Positions 8,222 through 16,888 of a stretch of DNA of 64,000 nt are shown piece by piece. The stretch comes from Agathobaculum ammoniilyticum (lineage in GTDB: Bacteria; Bacillota; Clostridia; Oscillospirales; Butyricicoccaceae), in NCBI RefSeq assembly GCF_025567315.1, contig NZ_JAOQJE010000008.1, positions 65,971-129,970 on the forward strand, in the 5' to 3' direction. A program made the translations under genes and the position numbers. The notes under the pieces were generated by a model. The model saw only the letters and a program-made list of their open reading frames with translations. It ran no database searches and was not told where the DNA came from. Position 1 is the first letter of the stretch. Each line of letters starts with the position of its first letter.

Positions 8222-8512
8222 TTATCGCAGCAGCTTCGGATAATCCGTCCGGCCGTCTACGATACGGTATACATAGACCGTTTGGCCGATTACTTTGTAG
8301 ATGCAGACATAATTGCCGCAGATCAGCTTTCGATACTGATGCTGCGCTAAAAAAGCATCCGGATGCAGAGCACCCATGTATGGCTGCTCTGCAAGAAGTG
8401 AGATGGTATCAAGCAGTCTGTCCGTGATCTCTTCTGCGGATCTCGACCCAACCAGCATCAAATGCAGATCCGAGATACGGTCAATATCCTCCCCTGCAGG
8501 GGTAAGGATCAC
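8222..8512 (-). CDS. RelE/ParE-family toxin
   Basis: 96 residues with the RelE/ParE pattern: ILTPAGEDIDRISDLHL at the start, LLAEQPYMGALHPD in the middle, then a C-terminal strand pair YRKLICGNYVCIYKVIGQTVYVYRI ending in DGRTDY. ParE/RelE proteins poison gyrase or cleave mRNA on ribosomes. The GTG start lies in the same frame as, and 10 bases after, the antitoxin stop, so the two genes are co-transcribed and probably translationally coupled. It forms an addiction module within the ICE; the exact target cannot be decided. Confidence 0.75.
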   Translation of the reverse strand: MILTPAGEDIDRISDLHLMLVGSRSAEEITDRLLDTISLLAEQPYMGALHPDAFLAQHQYRKLICGNYVCIYKVIGQTVYVYRIVDGRTDYPKLLR

Positions 8513-8524
8513 TAGCTGTGTGCG

Positions 8525-8791
8525 TCAGGCATTGTGATACTTCTCTTTCAGCATTTTGCGGATTTCATCAACAGAATAGGTAGGTTCGCCGTTGAGTCTG
8601 GAGAATTCCGCTTCAAGGATCGCCGCACGGTGCTTCAGGACCTGTTCACGGTTTTCCAATGCATCTACGCTCATCAGGACGATATCGCCTTCCCCGTTTT
8701 TGGTGATATAGATCGGCTCCTGGTTTTCGTGCGCGAGAGTAGAGATCGTATTATAGCCATTTCGAAGGACGGTAGAGGACTTGATCTTCAT
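8525..8791 (-). CDS. Phd/YefM-family antitoxin
   Basis: 88 residues beginning MKIKSSTVLRNGYNTIST, then EPIYITKNGEGDIVLMSVDA, the conserved DNA-binding half of Phd/YefM antitoxins, followed by a C-terminal helical toxin-binding part (SVDEIRKMLKEKYHNA). Start chosen at the ATG with GGAGG ten bases upstream rather than an upstream ATG. Antitoxin precedes toxin, the usual order. A promoter (TTGCGA-17-TATAAT) lies just upstream. Confidence 0.8.
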   Translation of the reverse strand: MKIKSSTVLRNGYNTISTLAHENQEPIYITKNGEGDIVLMSVDALENREQVLKHRAAILEAEFSRLNGEPTYSVDEIRKMLKEKYHNA

Positions 8792-8819
8792 TGCAGCTGC
8801 CTCCATAAATTATGGCATT

Positions 8820-8848
8820 ATTATAGGATAATTCTGCTATATTCGCAA
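8820..8848 (-). promoter_or_regulatory. Promoter of the ParE/Phd-type module
   Basis: Minus strand TTGCGA (8843-8848), 17-base spacer, TATAAT (8820-8825), about 30 bases before the antitoxin ATG; probably autoregulated as in this family. Confidence 0.6.
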
Positions 8849-8893
8849 GAGCAAAAGTAATATGCAAAATACAGCCCAACCTCTGTTGGACGC

Positions 8894-8922
8894 TTGAAAA
8901 ACGGCTTGATCCTTGGTAAAAT
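8894..8922 (+). promoter_or_regulatory. Promoter of the Bro-N gene
   Basis: TTGAAA (8894-8899), 17-base spacer, TAAAAT (8917-8922), followed by GAGGAGG and the ATG at 8950. Confidence 0.55.
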
Positions 8923-8949
8923 GATGTTGTTTTGAGGAGGATATCTCTA

Positions 8950-9825
8950 ATGGAACGTGATAAGATGCAACTTTTCGATAACAAGGAGATCCGAACGGTA
9001 TGGGACGAGGAAAAAGAGGAATGGTACTTTTCTGTCGTTGATGTTGTTGCGATTCTGACGGACAGCGTAAATCCTACTGATTATTTAAAAAAGATGCGTA
9101 AGCGAGATGCGCAGCTGGGTACGTACCTGGGGACAGATTGTCCCCAGATAGCCATGCGAACCGCGACAGGAAAGCTCCGCAAAACGCTTGCTGCAAACAC
9201 CGAACAATTGCTGCGCATCATCCAATCGATCCCCTCTCCCAAAGCAGAGCCGTTCAAACTGTGGCTTGCAGAAGTCGGACGGGAGCGGATCGAAGAAACC
9301 ATAGATCCGGAACTCATCATAGACCGTGCGCTTGAGACCTACCTGAAAAAGGGGTATTCCAGAGAATGGATCAACCAACGGCTGCAGGCGATCCAGGTCC
9401 GCAAAGAGCTTACAGACGAATGGCAGGATCGCGGTGTGCAAAAGGGTGTTGAGTATGCAATACTTACAGACGAGATCACCCGTGCATGGTCTGGTATGAC
9501 GACGCGGCAGTATAAAAAGCTGAAGGGTCTGAAAAAGGAAAATCTGCGGGATAATATGACGACAACGGAAATTATCCTGAATATGCTTGCAGAAACCTCA
9601 ACAAAGGATATTTCCAAAGAGGCCAAGCCGGAAACTTTTGCAGAAAATGTAGAGGTTGCCCGCCGTGGCGGTAACGTAGCCGGAATAGCCAAAAAAGCTC
9701 TTGAGGCGGAAACCGGAAGGCCTGTTATCTCTTCACAAAATGCAGCACAGCTTAATACCGTGGTTACAGGGATGATCGAAGAAGTTGCAGGGACAGGAAA
9801 GAAAAAACATGAGGATAACAACTGA
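8950..9825 (+). CDS. Bro-N / DinD-like DNA-damage-type protein
   Basis: 291 residues. The N-terminal ~100 match the Bro-N fold: MQLFDNKEIRTVWDEEKEEW, YFSVVDVVAILTDSVNPTDY, LKKMRKRD. The rest is helical and resembles DinD-type proteins (YAILTDEITRAWSGMTTRQY, LRDNMTTTEIILNMLAETST). Bro-N domains occur in phage antirepressors and mobile-element regulators and may bind DNA; the biochemical role is unsettled. Start set by GAGGAGG nine bases upstream. It has its own promoter and terminator, so it is an independent insert between the toxin-antitoxin genes and the T4SS operon. Confidence 0.75.
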   Translation: MERDKMQLFDNKEIRTVWDEEKEEWYFSVVDVVAILTDSVNPTDYLKKMRKRDAQLGTYLGTDCPQIAMRTATGKLRKTLAANTEQLLRIIQSIPSPKAEPFKLWLAEVGRERIEETIDPELIIDRALETYLKKGYSREWINQRLQAIQVRKELTDEWQDRGVQKGVEYAILTDEITRAWSGMTTRQYKKLKGLKKENLRDNMTTTEIILNMLAETSTKDISKEAKPETFAENVEVARRGGNVAGIAKKALEAETGRPVISSQNAAQLNTVVTGMIEEVAGTGKKKHEDNN

Positions 9826-9833
9826 ATAAGATA

Positions 9834-9863
9834 AAGACGCTTCTGTTACTGAAGCGTCTTTTC
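9834..9863 (+). terminator. Intrinsic terminator after the Bro-N gene
   Basis: Stem AAGACGCTTC/GAAGCGTCTT (9834-9843 and 9851-9860) followed by TTCTG; the A/T flanks allow weak function on both strands. Confidence 0.7.
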
Positions 9864-9893
9864 TGTTAGCGGCGCCGTATCACATTTTCCCTG

Positions 9894-12332
9894 ATGCGGC
9901 GCCGTTTTTTTGTTTTACTGGAAGGGAGGAAACCTGAAATTCTCGAAAAGTTAGTAAAAGCCCTGTTTGAATGGCTGGCGTCGCTGTGGTATGAGATGGT
10001 GGAATACCTGCTGGACCAGCTCATGGAGCTGTTTAATGTGGATCTTTCCTACTTCGCAGAACGCGTGCCGGTCATAGACGACATTGCAAACATCTTTGTT
10101 GCGGTGGGCTGGGCGCTGCTTATCGGCAACCTGGCGTATCAGGCGATGCGTTCCATGGCCTCGGGCGTCGGCATCGAGGCGGAGGAGCCGGGACGGCTGT
10201 TCCTGCGCAGCGCGATGTTTTCCTTTTTGCTGCTCGTCAGCCGGCAGATCTGTGCGATTGGCTTTGGCCTGTCCGCCACGGTCATGGAGATGCTGCAGGC
10301 GCCGGACGCCGTCACCTTTGACCCGTTTGGGGAGGAAACCTTTGATACGCTCCCCAACGCGGGCTGGCTCATCGTCATCGTGGTAAACATCGTCATCCAG
10401 TGGCAGCTTATCCGGCTGTTCTTCGAGGTCGCGGAGCGGTACGTTATCCTCTGTGTCCTGACGTACTGCGCGCCGCTGGCCTTTGCGATGGGCGGGTCGA
10501 AAAGCACGGGCGATATCTTCCGCGGCTGGCTGCGGATGTTCGCCAGCATGTGCGTACTCATGGTGTTCAATCTGGTGTTCGTCAAGCTGGTGCTGTCCGC
10601 GCTCTCCACAGACCCGAACGGCGCGGCGATCATCCCGTGGGCGATGCTCGTAGTCGGCATCGTTCGTATGGCAAAGAAGATGGACGGCGTTATCCTGCGC
10701 ATCGGCCTGAACCCTGCGCTTACCGGGGACCCGCTGGGTGCGCGCTTCCCCGGCGCGCTCACGGCCATGGCCCTGCGCAGCATCGCGTCCGTCGTGACGC
10801 GCACGGCGGCGAAACACACATCGTCTGCCGGACACAGCAATACCTCCGGCCCTCCGCCGCGGGAAGGCCCGCTCTGGGGCGGTATGGGGAAGAACGGTAC
10901 AGGGGGACCGGTTTCCAGCGGCAGGCTGTCAGACAGCCGAAAGGAAAGCATCCGCAGCCGGACGGCGGCAGAAGGGACGGCTGTGACCCGCGGTGCGGGC
11001 TCGGGTATGCGGGCCGCGCAGGGATTGGAGGTCTTCCGCCGCCGGTACGGTGCGGACAATACGGAGATGATGCGGCAGGTGCGCAGGATGGTCTCCATCG
11101 ACGCGGATGACTTTGATGATGAAAGCCATATCAGCAGCCATGTGGAGAAAAACAGCAGCGCCGCCGAAACCATCTCCGAAGCGGGCGGCAGGGTGACGCC
11201 GCCGGCGCCGCCGAAGCGCCCGCTTCCGGAGAATTTCGGCCGCATGAGCCCGCTGCAGACAGACGGCAAGTTGCCGCCGGTCATGCCGCAGCGCACAGCG
11301 GATGGACAGGCCAACCATATGGTCTCCCCTGTTACACCGCAGCCGCCGGAACAGGTACACTCCGGCATCGGGGCAGCACCGGAACGCGGCGCACCCACAG
11401 CGGAGCATGGAAACAGGCGGCCAGAGCATACGCCGCAGGCGGGTAAGATCAGCCCAGTCATGCCGCCATCGCCGCAGCGGGAAAGGCGAAACACAACTGA
11501 GCAAGCGTCCGCACGGGCAGCGGGCGTGCATGTCATGCCGAATCCTCTGACTGGCCACGCTGGCAGCATGTCCCCAGTTGGGAAAGGGACGGCCTCCGCC
11601 CCAGGTGGTGCATCGGCAGTCCACATGCCGCAGGAACGTCAGGCACATGGAGCAGCATCCACCGCTGCTGCTGCACCGCCCCAACAGGGTCGGACTGCGG
11701 CCTCACCAGTTGTTCCACCAGCACGGCAGCAGACCGTATCCCCTCCGTGGAACACATCGGCTGGGACAACGACTACTGCGCATACCGTTCGGCCAAGGGA
11801 GCATACCCCACAGGCAGCCCATCCCGCACAGGGCGGCGCCTCAACTGCAGCACAACCGAACGCAGCGCCTGTTACTGCACCGTCCACCGCACAGGCCGTG
11901 TCACCGGCGCGACAGCAGCCTAAGCCCGCGGCATCGTCGCAGGAGACTGCACCACTCCCAGTCACCCCAGTACGGCAGCAGGGTATCCCCGTTGCACAGC
12001 AGGCTGGGGCGCAGGGACCGACGTCCGTGCAGGACAGACAGGCCATGTCGCCACCGCAGGCACACGCGCAGCTATCCGCAAAACTGCAGCCGGATGTTGC
12101 ACCCGCATACCGCCGCCCTACAGTTACCCCAGCGATACGGGAAAGAAAACCAGATCGTCCGGATACGGCATCCCATCCGGACGTCACCCCGGGCGTCCAC
12201 ACGCCGGATATGGTGGCGCCGCCGCCTGCCGTCCAGCCGCGTACCCTGCGCCGCAGCGCGCAACCGCTCACACGGGACAGGACACCCACAGAAAGAGGAG
12301 GGGGACGTCATAAACGAAGAAAGAAAAAGTAA
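9894..12332 (+). CDS. VirB6-like polytopic T4SS membrane protein with long disordered tail
   Basis: The first ~300 residues carry five or more membrane segments around IANIFVAVGWALLIGNLAYQ, SFLLLVSRQICAIGFGLS, WLIVIVVNIVIQWQL and YCAPLAFAMGGSKSTGDIF, the pattern of VirB6/TrbL-like channel proteins of Gram-positive ICEs. About 480 residues follow that are rich in Pro, Gln, Ala and Ser with no fold. The upstream ATG at 9894 has no ribosome site. The good GGGAGG at 9926-9932 instead points to an ATT codon at 9939 (giving LEKLVKALFEWLASL, where relatives would begin), so the true start may be non-canonical. It ends overlapping the next gene by 23 bases. Confidence 0.7.
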   Translation: MRRRFFVLLEGRKPEILEKLVKALFEWLASLWYEMVEYLLDQLMELFNVDLSYFAERVPVIDDIANIFVAVGWALLIGNLAYQAMRSMASGVGIEAEEPGRLFLRSAMFSFLLLVSRQICAIGFGLSATVMEMLQAPDAVTFDPFGEETFDTLPNAGWLIVIVVNIVIQWQLIRLFFEVAERYVILCVLTYCAPLAFAMGGSKSTGDIFRGWLRMFASMCVLMVFNLVFVKLVLSALSTDPNGAAIIPWAMLVVGIVRMAKKMDGVILRIGLNPALTGDPLGARFPGALTAMALRSIASVVTRTAAKHTSSAGHSNTSGPPPREGPLWGGMGKNGTGGPVSSGRLSDSRKESIRSRTAAEGTAVTRGAGSGMRAAQGLEVFRRRYGADNTEMMRQVRRMVSIDADDFDDESHISSHVEKNSSAAETISEAGGRVTPPAPPKRPLPENFGRMSPLQTDGKLPPVMPQRTADGQANHMVSPVTPQPPEQVHSGIGAAPERGAPTAEHGNRRPEHTPQAGKISPVMPPSPQRERRNTTEQASARAAGVHVMPNPLTGHAGSMSPVGKGTASAPGGASAVHMPQERQAHGAASTAAAAPPQQGRTAASPVVPPARQQTVSPPWNTSAGTTTTAHTVRPREHTPQAAHPAQGGASTAAQPNAAPVTAPSTAQAVSPARQQPKPAASSQETAPLPVTPVRQQGIPVAQQAGAQGPTSVQDRQAMSPPQAHAQLSAKLQPDVAPAYRRPTVTPAIRERKPDRPDTASHPDVTPGVHTPDMVAPPPAVQPRTLRRSAQPLTRDRTPTERGGGRHKRRKKK

Positions 12333-13542
12333 CGGCGGCCGTATCGCCGCGGCCGCGGCACAGATCGCGCAGGCCGCATGGAGGGGCGGCGTACCCAGCG
12401 CGGCAGTAGCCGCCGCAGCGCAGGCCGCGCCGGCACTGTTCAAAGCCGCAGGTATCGCCGTGCTGATCTGCCTCGGCCTGCCGCTATTGATGCTGCTGTC
12501 CATCCCATGCAATTTGTTTGGTTCGCCCAGCGCCTCCTCGGCAGACATCCAAGAGATGACCGCCCATGCGGAGGAGCTCACCGCCGCATGGAAGCGGCAG
12601 CGCACGCTGGAGCAGCAGGCGGTAGACCTGTTCGTATCGCTCCTGCCGGAGGATCTGGGCTTTATCCGCATCGAGAAGCGGCTCGGCAACACGAACGATT
12701 ACTGGATGATCGCCATTACCTCGGTGTACAGCGAGCAGGACGTGATGACGATAGACGAAGCGAAGATCGTCCGGACCATGCAGGCCAAGCTCCAATATGA
12801 CCTCGAGGCGGAGTATGACGCGGAGGGGGATTTCATCGGCTATGTGCTGGTGATCTCAGACATGACGCCAACCGAACTCATGGACAAGCTGGGCATGGAC
12901 GGGCAGCAGCGCATGTGGGCGGAGGTCATTTACAATACCATCTGCGACGCGGAATACAGTGCGCCGGGCGGGTCTGTGGACAACACAGCGGATATGGATT
13001 TCTCCGATGTGGTGTTCACCGGCAGGGGTAATTCCAGGGACGTCGTGTATTTCAGCCAGTACGATCCCCGCTGGGGTGGGCTGATGTACGGCCAGACCAA
13101 TACGATCGCGGGGGCGGGCTGCGGGCCAACGTCGCTTGCCATCTGCGTATCCACGCTAACGGATACCATCGTCACGCCGCCGGAGGTCTGTGACTGGTCC
13201 GTAAAAACGGGCCACCGCTGCGAAGGCAGCGGGAGCTACCACAGCCTGATCCCAGATGGGGCGGCGCATTACAACGTCCCCTGCCGCGGCATCGGCCGGA
13301 GCGGGACCGAGCTGGTAAAGGCATTGCAGGAAGGCAAGCTCGTGATCGCGATCATGTCCGCCGGGCATTTCACCCGCGGGGGACATTTCATCGTGCTGCG
13401 GGGTGTCACGGACAGCGGCAAGATCCTGGTAGCGGACTGCGCCAGCTATGAGCGCAGCCAAAAGGAATGGGACCTTGGCGTGTTCCTCGCGGAATGCAAC
13501 AAAGGCGCCGCGGCCGGCGGGCCGTTCTGGGTGCTGGGATGA
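12310..13542 (+). CDS. T4SS-associated C39-like cysteine peptidase, membrane-anchored
   Basis: A short cytoplasmic part leads into a TM (AAGIAVLICLGLPLLMLLSI, about residues 45-65). An extracytoplasmic helical region follows, then a papain/C39-like peptidase domain (about residues 244-410) with the Cys in GAGCGPTSLAI, the His in GGHFIVLRG and the Asp in ILVADCAS. In ICEs such proteins cleave cell-wall peptides to open a path for the channel. No standard start fits: GAGGAGGGGG (12295-12304) is followed by ATA at 12310, in frame, so the start may be ATA or may be lost and supplied by coupling to the upstream gene. It overlaps the VirB6-like gene. Confidence 0.7.
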   Translation: MNEERKSNGGRIAAAAAQIAQAAWRGGVPSAAVAAAAQAAPALFKAAGIAVLICLGLPLLMLLSIPCNLFGSPSASSADIQEMTAHAEELTAAWKRQRTLEQQAVDLFVSLLPEDLGFIRIEKRLGNTNDYWMIAITSVYSEQDVMTIDEAKIVRTMQAKLQYDLEAEYDAEGDFIGYVLVISDMTPTELMDKLGMDGQQRMWAEVIYNTICDAEYSAPGGSVDNTADMDFSDVVFTGRGNSRDVVYFSQYDPRWGGLMYGQTNTIAGAGCGPTSLAICVSTLTDTIVTPPEVCDWSVKTGHRCEGSGSYHSLIPDGAAHYNVPCRGIGRSGTELVKALQEGKLVIAIMSAGHFTRGGHFIVLRGVTDSGKILVADCASYERSQKEWDLGVFLAECNKGAAAGGPFWVLG

Positions 13543-13559
13543 GAGGAGGAGATAGAATC

Positions 13560-13862
13560 ATGAACCCATATTCAGACGGACATGTGCTGCGCATAAGGCT
13601 TTTTCGTATCAGACACGGCATAACGCTTCGTGAATTATCTGCACAGTCCGGCATTACAGTACAGCGGATCAACTGTATCGAGCGGACGGAATTTTCCCTC
13701 ACGCCAGGGAGCAGAGAGCGGATATTATGCGCTCTGGAAGCTATATTGCACAGCCGTATTCAAAATACCGCCATTGCATTGCGGGACTTCCAATGTGAGC
13801 GCGAGAGATTATTTGATGTTGTAATGGAAAAAGCGGAAGGTGGTCAGGATGCATCCAAATGA
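13560..13862 (+). CDS. Small Xre-type helix-turn-helix protein
   Basis: 100 residues; residues 10-55 form an Xre HTH (LFRIRHGITLRELSAQSGIT, VQRINCIERTEFSLTPGSRE). GAGGAGG precedes the ATG by about ten bases, and the gene lies between the peptidase and the VirB3-like gene in the transfer operon. It could control transfer-gene expression; its DNA target is unknown. Ends 14 bases inside the next gene. Confidence 0.65.
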   Translation: MNPYSDGHVLRIRLFRIRHGITLRELSAQSGITVQRINCIERTEFSLTPGSRERILCALEAILHSRIQNTAIALRDFQCERERLFDVVMEKAEGGQDASK

Positions 13863-14235
13863 AGACATTTACTATATCCCCGTGAATTTCACGGACGCGG
13901 GCCGTGTGCTCGGCCTGTTCGAGCTGCGCAACTGCATCGAGGCGGCGGTGCTCGCCGCCCCCACGGTGGGGCTGTGTACGCTGGTGGCGCAGCATACCCC
14001 ATTCTCCCTCACCGTGAAGCTCATCCTCTCGCTCTGCCTGCTGGTGCCGGTCTGCGGCTTTGCACTGGCAGGCATTCGGGACGAGCCGCTGTCGCGGTTC
14101 CTTATCACCTATCTCCGCTGGCGGAAAAACCGCCGCATCGCACTGAACAAAGGAGGCATTATCAAATATGAACGTAAAAGAACTCATCTTCGGCGCGCAG
14201 GCCGGCGCGGCGCAAAGCCTCACGCCCGCAGATAA
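13849..14235 (+). CDS. PrgI/VirB3-like T4SS membrane protein
   Basis: Starts MHPNEDIYYIPVNFTDAGRV and contains two hydrophobic segments (CIEAAVLAAPTVGLCTLVAQ and LILSLCLLVPVCGFALAG) followed by LSRFLITYLRWRKNRR. This is the two-helix, basic-tail layout of PrgI/VirB3-type proteins that always precede VirB4, and that is its place here. VirB3-like subunits anchor VirB4 at the membrane. The frame continues 68 bases into the VirB4 gene, longer than expected, so the normal stop may have been lost. Confidence 0.6.
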   Translation: MHPNEDIYYIPVNFTDAGRVLGLFELRNCIEAAVLAAPTVGLCTLVAQHTPFSLTVKLILSLCLLVPVCGFALAGIRDEPLSRFLITYLRWRKNRRIALNKGGIIKYERKRTHLRRAGRRGAKPHARR

Positions 14236-16888
14236 GGACCTGCAGGGCAGCCTGCCCATCGCGGATATCGATCAGGGCGTGATCCGTACACGGGACGGCA
14301 GGATGGTCGGGCTGTTCGAGGTACTGCCTATGAACTTCTTCCTGCAGAACACAGCGGAGCGGGAGCGCATCATCAGCTGCTTTGCCGCCTGGCTGCGCAT
14401 CGCGCCCCGCCGGATACAGCTCCTGTGCCTGTCCCAGCCCGTGGATGTGGAGCACTACACCAGACGGATGCAGGAATTTTGGGAACGGGAAACAGCCCCC
14501 TTGTGCCGGCAGTGCATCGAGGATAATATCCGGCAGGTGCGCAGCATGGTGCAGGACGGCGCCTTTACCACACGCTTCTTCATCGCGTACCAGTATGAAG
14601 CGGACATGGGGCCAAGCCCATACACGGAGCTGTACCGCATTGCGGCCACGGCAAAGGGGTACCTCGCCCGCTGCGGGCTCACGGTGGTGGAGCCGCAGTA
14701 TATAGACAACCAGATGGTGGAGACGGTCTTCGGGATGCTGTGCAAGGGGACCAGCCGGAACATCCGCCTGCCGGTGGGCTTCCGCTTTATGCTGGAGGAC
14801 TGCTTCGCGTCTGCTGCGGCAGAGGAAAAAGCGGAAGCGGACGCGGCTGAAGCTAGTGCGACAGAGGGAGCCGCCGCGAGGCAGGAAAACGAAGATGTGG
14901 AGACAACGGACGAAGAAACAGCCTCCAAACCAAAACGTGGCCGGAAAAAGCGCGGCGCAAAGACCGAAAAATACAAGCCCACCGGCGTGATGGACCTAAT
15001 CTGCCCCGCCTCGGCGGACTTCACCGCGCGGGACTGCATCGAACTGGACGGCGTGTACCACGCCTATCTGTACATCGCGGGCTACGGCTACCGCAGCCTG
15101 GTGCGCGGCGGCTGGTTGGCGGCGCTCGTGGGGCTGGGGGACGGGATTTCGCTCTCCGTCACCCTGCACCGGCAGCCGCGGGAAAAGATATTGCCCAAGG
15201 TGGCGAACTCCACCATGTGGAGCCGCAGCCGGATGCGGGACGTGGACGATACCCGTGCGGACTATGAGCAGATGGACAGCGCCATCTATGCCGGGCAGTA
15301 TATCAAGTCCCAGATGAACAGGGCGAACGAGGATTACTACGATATGTACACCCTGATCGAGGTCACAGCGGACACACCGGAGCTTCTGAAGACACGCGTC
15401 GCGGAGGTGGAGCGTTTCTGTTCCTCGCAGGATATCATCTGCAAGCGCTGTGACTACGAGGAGGAGCAGGCGTTCCATTCCTTCCTGCCGGTGGTGTCTG
15501 TTGCGCCGGAGATCGCGCGCAAGGCGCGGCGCAACGCGCTGCTGTCCGGCGTAGCGGGCGCGTTCCCGTTCTACTCCATGGAGCTCTGCGAGCAGAACGG
15601 CATCCTCATCGGCAGTGACCGGCGCAGCCGTTCGGTCTGTATGCTCGATATCTTTGACAGCGACCGCTACAGCAACGCCAACGTGGTCGGGCTGGGCATG
15701 TCCGGCGCGGGCAAGACCTTCCTTTTGCAGCTTATCGCCATGCGGTACCGCCAGCAGGGCAGGCAGGTCTTCCTCATCGCCCCGTACAAGGGCCACGAAT
15801 ACCGCGCCGCGTGCGAGGCGATCGGCGGGCTGTACATCAGGCTCGCGCCATCCTCCACGGACTGCATCAACTTCATGGAGATCCGGCGGACTTCGTTGGA
15901 TGTGGACGCGGAGCTGGAGCGGACGGAGACGCGCGGGGATTCGCTGCTCGCGGACAAGATCAGCCGGCTGCACATCTACTTCTCCCTGCTGCGCCGCAGC
16001 CTCACCGAGGAGGATATGGGCAGGCTGGATGTTGCCCTTATCCGTTTATATGGGCGGTTCGGCGTCACGCGGGATAACGACAGCCTGCTGGATGAGGACG
16101 GGCAGCCCAGACGGCAGCCCACGCCAAGGGACTTTTATGACCTGCTGATGGAGCAGGAGGAAACAAAACCGCTGGCGTCTGTATTGAGCCGGTTCGTAAA
16201 CGGCTCTGCGGCAAACCTCGGCGGGGAGACCAACATCGACATGGGCAACAAATACATCGTGCTGGATATCTCGGACATTGGCAAAGACCTGCTGGCTTTC
16301 GGCACCCTGCTGGCGGCGGATATCTGTCTGGACTACTGCAAGCGCTCGCGCAGCGAGCAGAAGATCATTATCCTGGACGAGATCTGGTCTCTCATCGGCG
16401 CGGGCTCCAACCCCGAGGCGGCAGGGTTCGTCCTTGAGCTGTTCAAGACCGTGCGCGGGTACGGTGCGGCGGCCATCGGCGCGTCGCAGGACCTGGAGGA
16501 CTTCTTTGCGCTGGAGAACGGCAAGTACGGCAAGGCGCTGCTCAACAATGCGCGCATCAAGTTCGCCCTGATGACCGAGCCGGAGGAGGCGGCGCTCATC
16601 CAGCAGCATTACCATCTTACCGATGAAGAGATGCAGATGCACGCGGAGTTTACGCGCGGGCAGGCGCTGCTCTGCGCGGGCCGCAACCGGCTGGGCGTGG
16701 ATATCATCGCGTCTGAACGGGAGCTGGAACTCATCACCACCGACCCGCGGGACATCGAGCGCATACGGGAGCGGCAGGAGCTGGAACGGCTCCGGCGGCA
16801 GCGCGCAGACTGGGCGGCAGGAATGACAGACACAGATCAGGAGGATACCGACTATGACGAATACGAGGATACCGAATATGACGAATGA
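14168..16888 (+). CDS. VirB4/TraC-family conjugation ATPase
   Basis: 906 residues. Walker A GLGMSGAGKTF lies near residue 510, Walker B IIILDEIWSLIGAG near 735, and a conserved GAAAIGASQDLEDFF follows. VirB4 ATPases power assembly of the conjugative channel on the cytoplasmic face. An insertion of about 60 acidic then basic low-complexity residues (EEKAEADAAEASATE ... KPKRGRKKRGAKTEK) interrupts the N-terminal domain near residue 220. An acidic tail (EDTDYDEYEDTEYDE) ends it. AAAGGAGG lies 11 bases before the ATG. Good-quality gene in the core of the T4SS operon. Confidence 0.9.
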   Translation: MNVKELIFGAQAGAAQSLTPADKDLQGSLPIADIDQGVIRTRDGRMVGLFEVLPMNFFLQNTAERERIISCFAAWLRIAPRRIQLLCLSQPVDVEHYTRRMQEFWERETAPLCRQCIEDNIRQVRSMVQDGAFTTRFFIAYQYEADMGPSPYTELYRIAATAKGYLARCGLTVVEPQYIDNQMVETVFGMLCKGTSRNIRLPVGFRFMLEDCFASAAAEEKAEADAAEASATEGAAARQENEDVETTDEETASKPKRGRKKRGAKTEKYKPTGVMDLICPASADFTARDCIELDGVYHAYLYIAGYGYRSLVRGGWLAALVGLGDGISLSVTLHRQPREKILPKVANSTMWSRSRMRDVDDTRADYEQMDSAIYAGQYIKSQMNRANEDYYDMYTLIEVTADTPELLKTRVAEVERFCSSQDIICKRCDYEEEQAFHSFLPVVSVAPEIARKARRNALLSGVAGAFPFYSMELCEQNGILIGSDRRSRSVCMLDIFDSDRYSNANVVGLGMSGAGKTFLLQLIAMRYRQQGRQVFLIAPYKGHEYRAACEAIGGLYIRLAPSSTDCINFMEIRRTSLDVDAELERTETRGDSLLADKISRLHIYFSLLRRSLTEEDMGRLDVALIRLYGRFGVTRDNDSLLDEDGQPRRQPTPRDFYDLLMEQEETKPLASVLSRFVNGSAANLGGETNIDMGNKYIVLDISDIGKDLLAFGTLLAADICLDYCKRSRSEQKIIILDEIWSLIGAGSNPEAAGFVLELFKTVRGYGAAAIGASQDLEDFFALENGKYGKALLNNARIKFALMTEPEEAALIQQHYHLTDEEMQMHAEFTRGQALLCAGRNRLGVDIIASERELELITTDPRDIERIRERQELERLRRQRADWAAGMTDTDQEDTDYDEYEDTEYDE

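Noticed and set aside
8222..8791. ParE/Phd-type pair as a novel system
   Set aside because: Both proteins fit well-known type II toxin-antitoxin families in the usual order; reported as features only.
9951..13461. Long minus-strand and alternate-frame open stretches across the VirB6, peptidase and VirB4 genes
   Set aside because: They are low-complexity Arg/Ala/Pro-rich shadows in GC-rich DNA without ribosome sites or recognisable domains, opposite genes with clear motifs.
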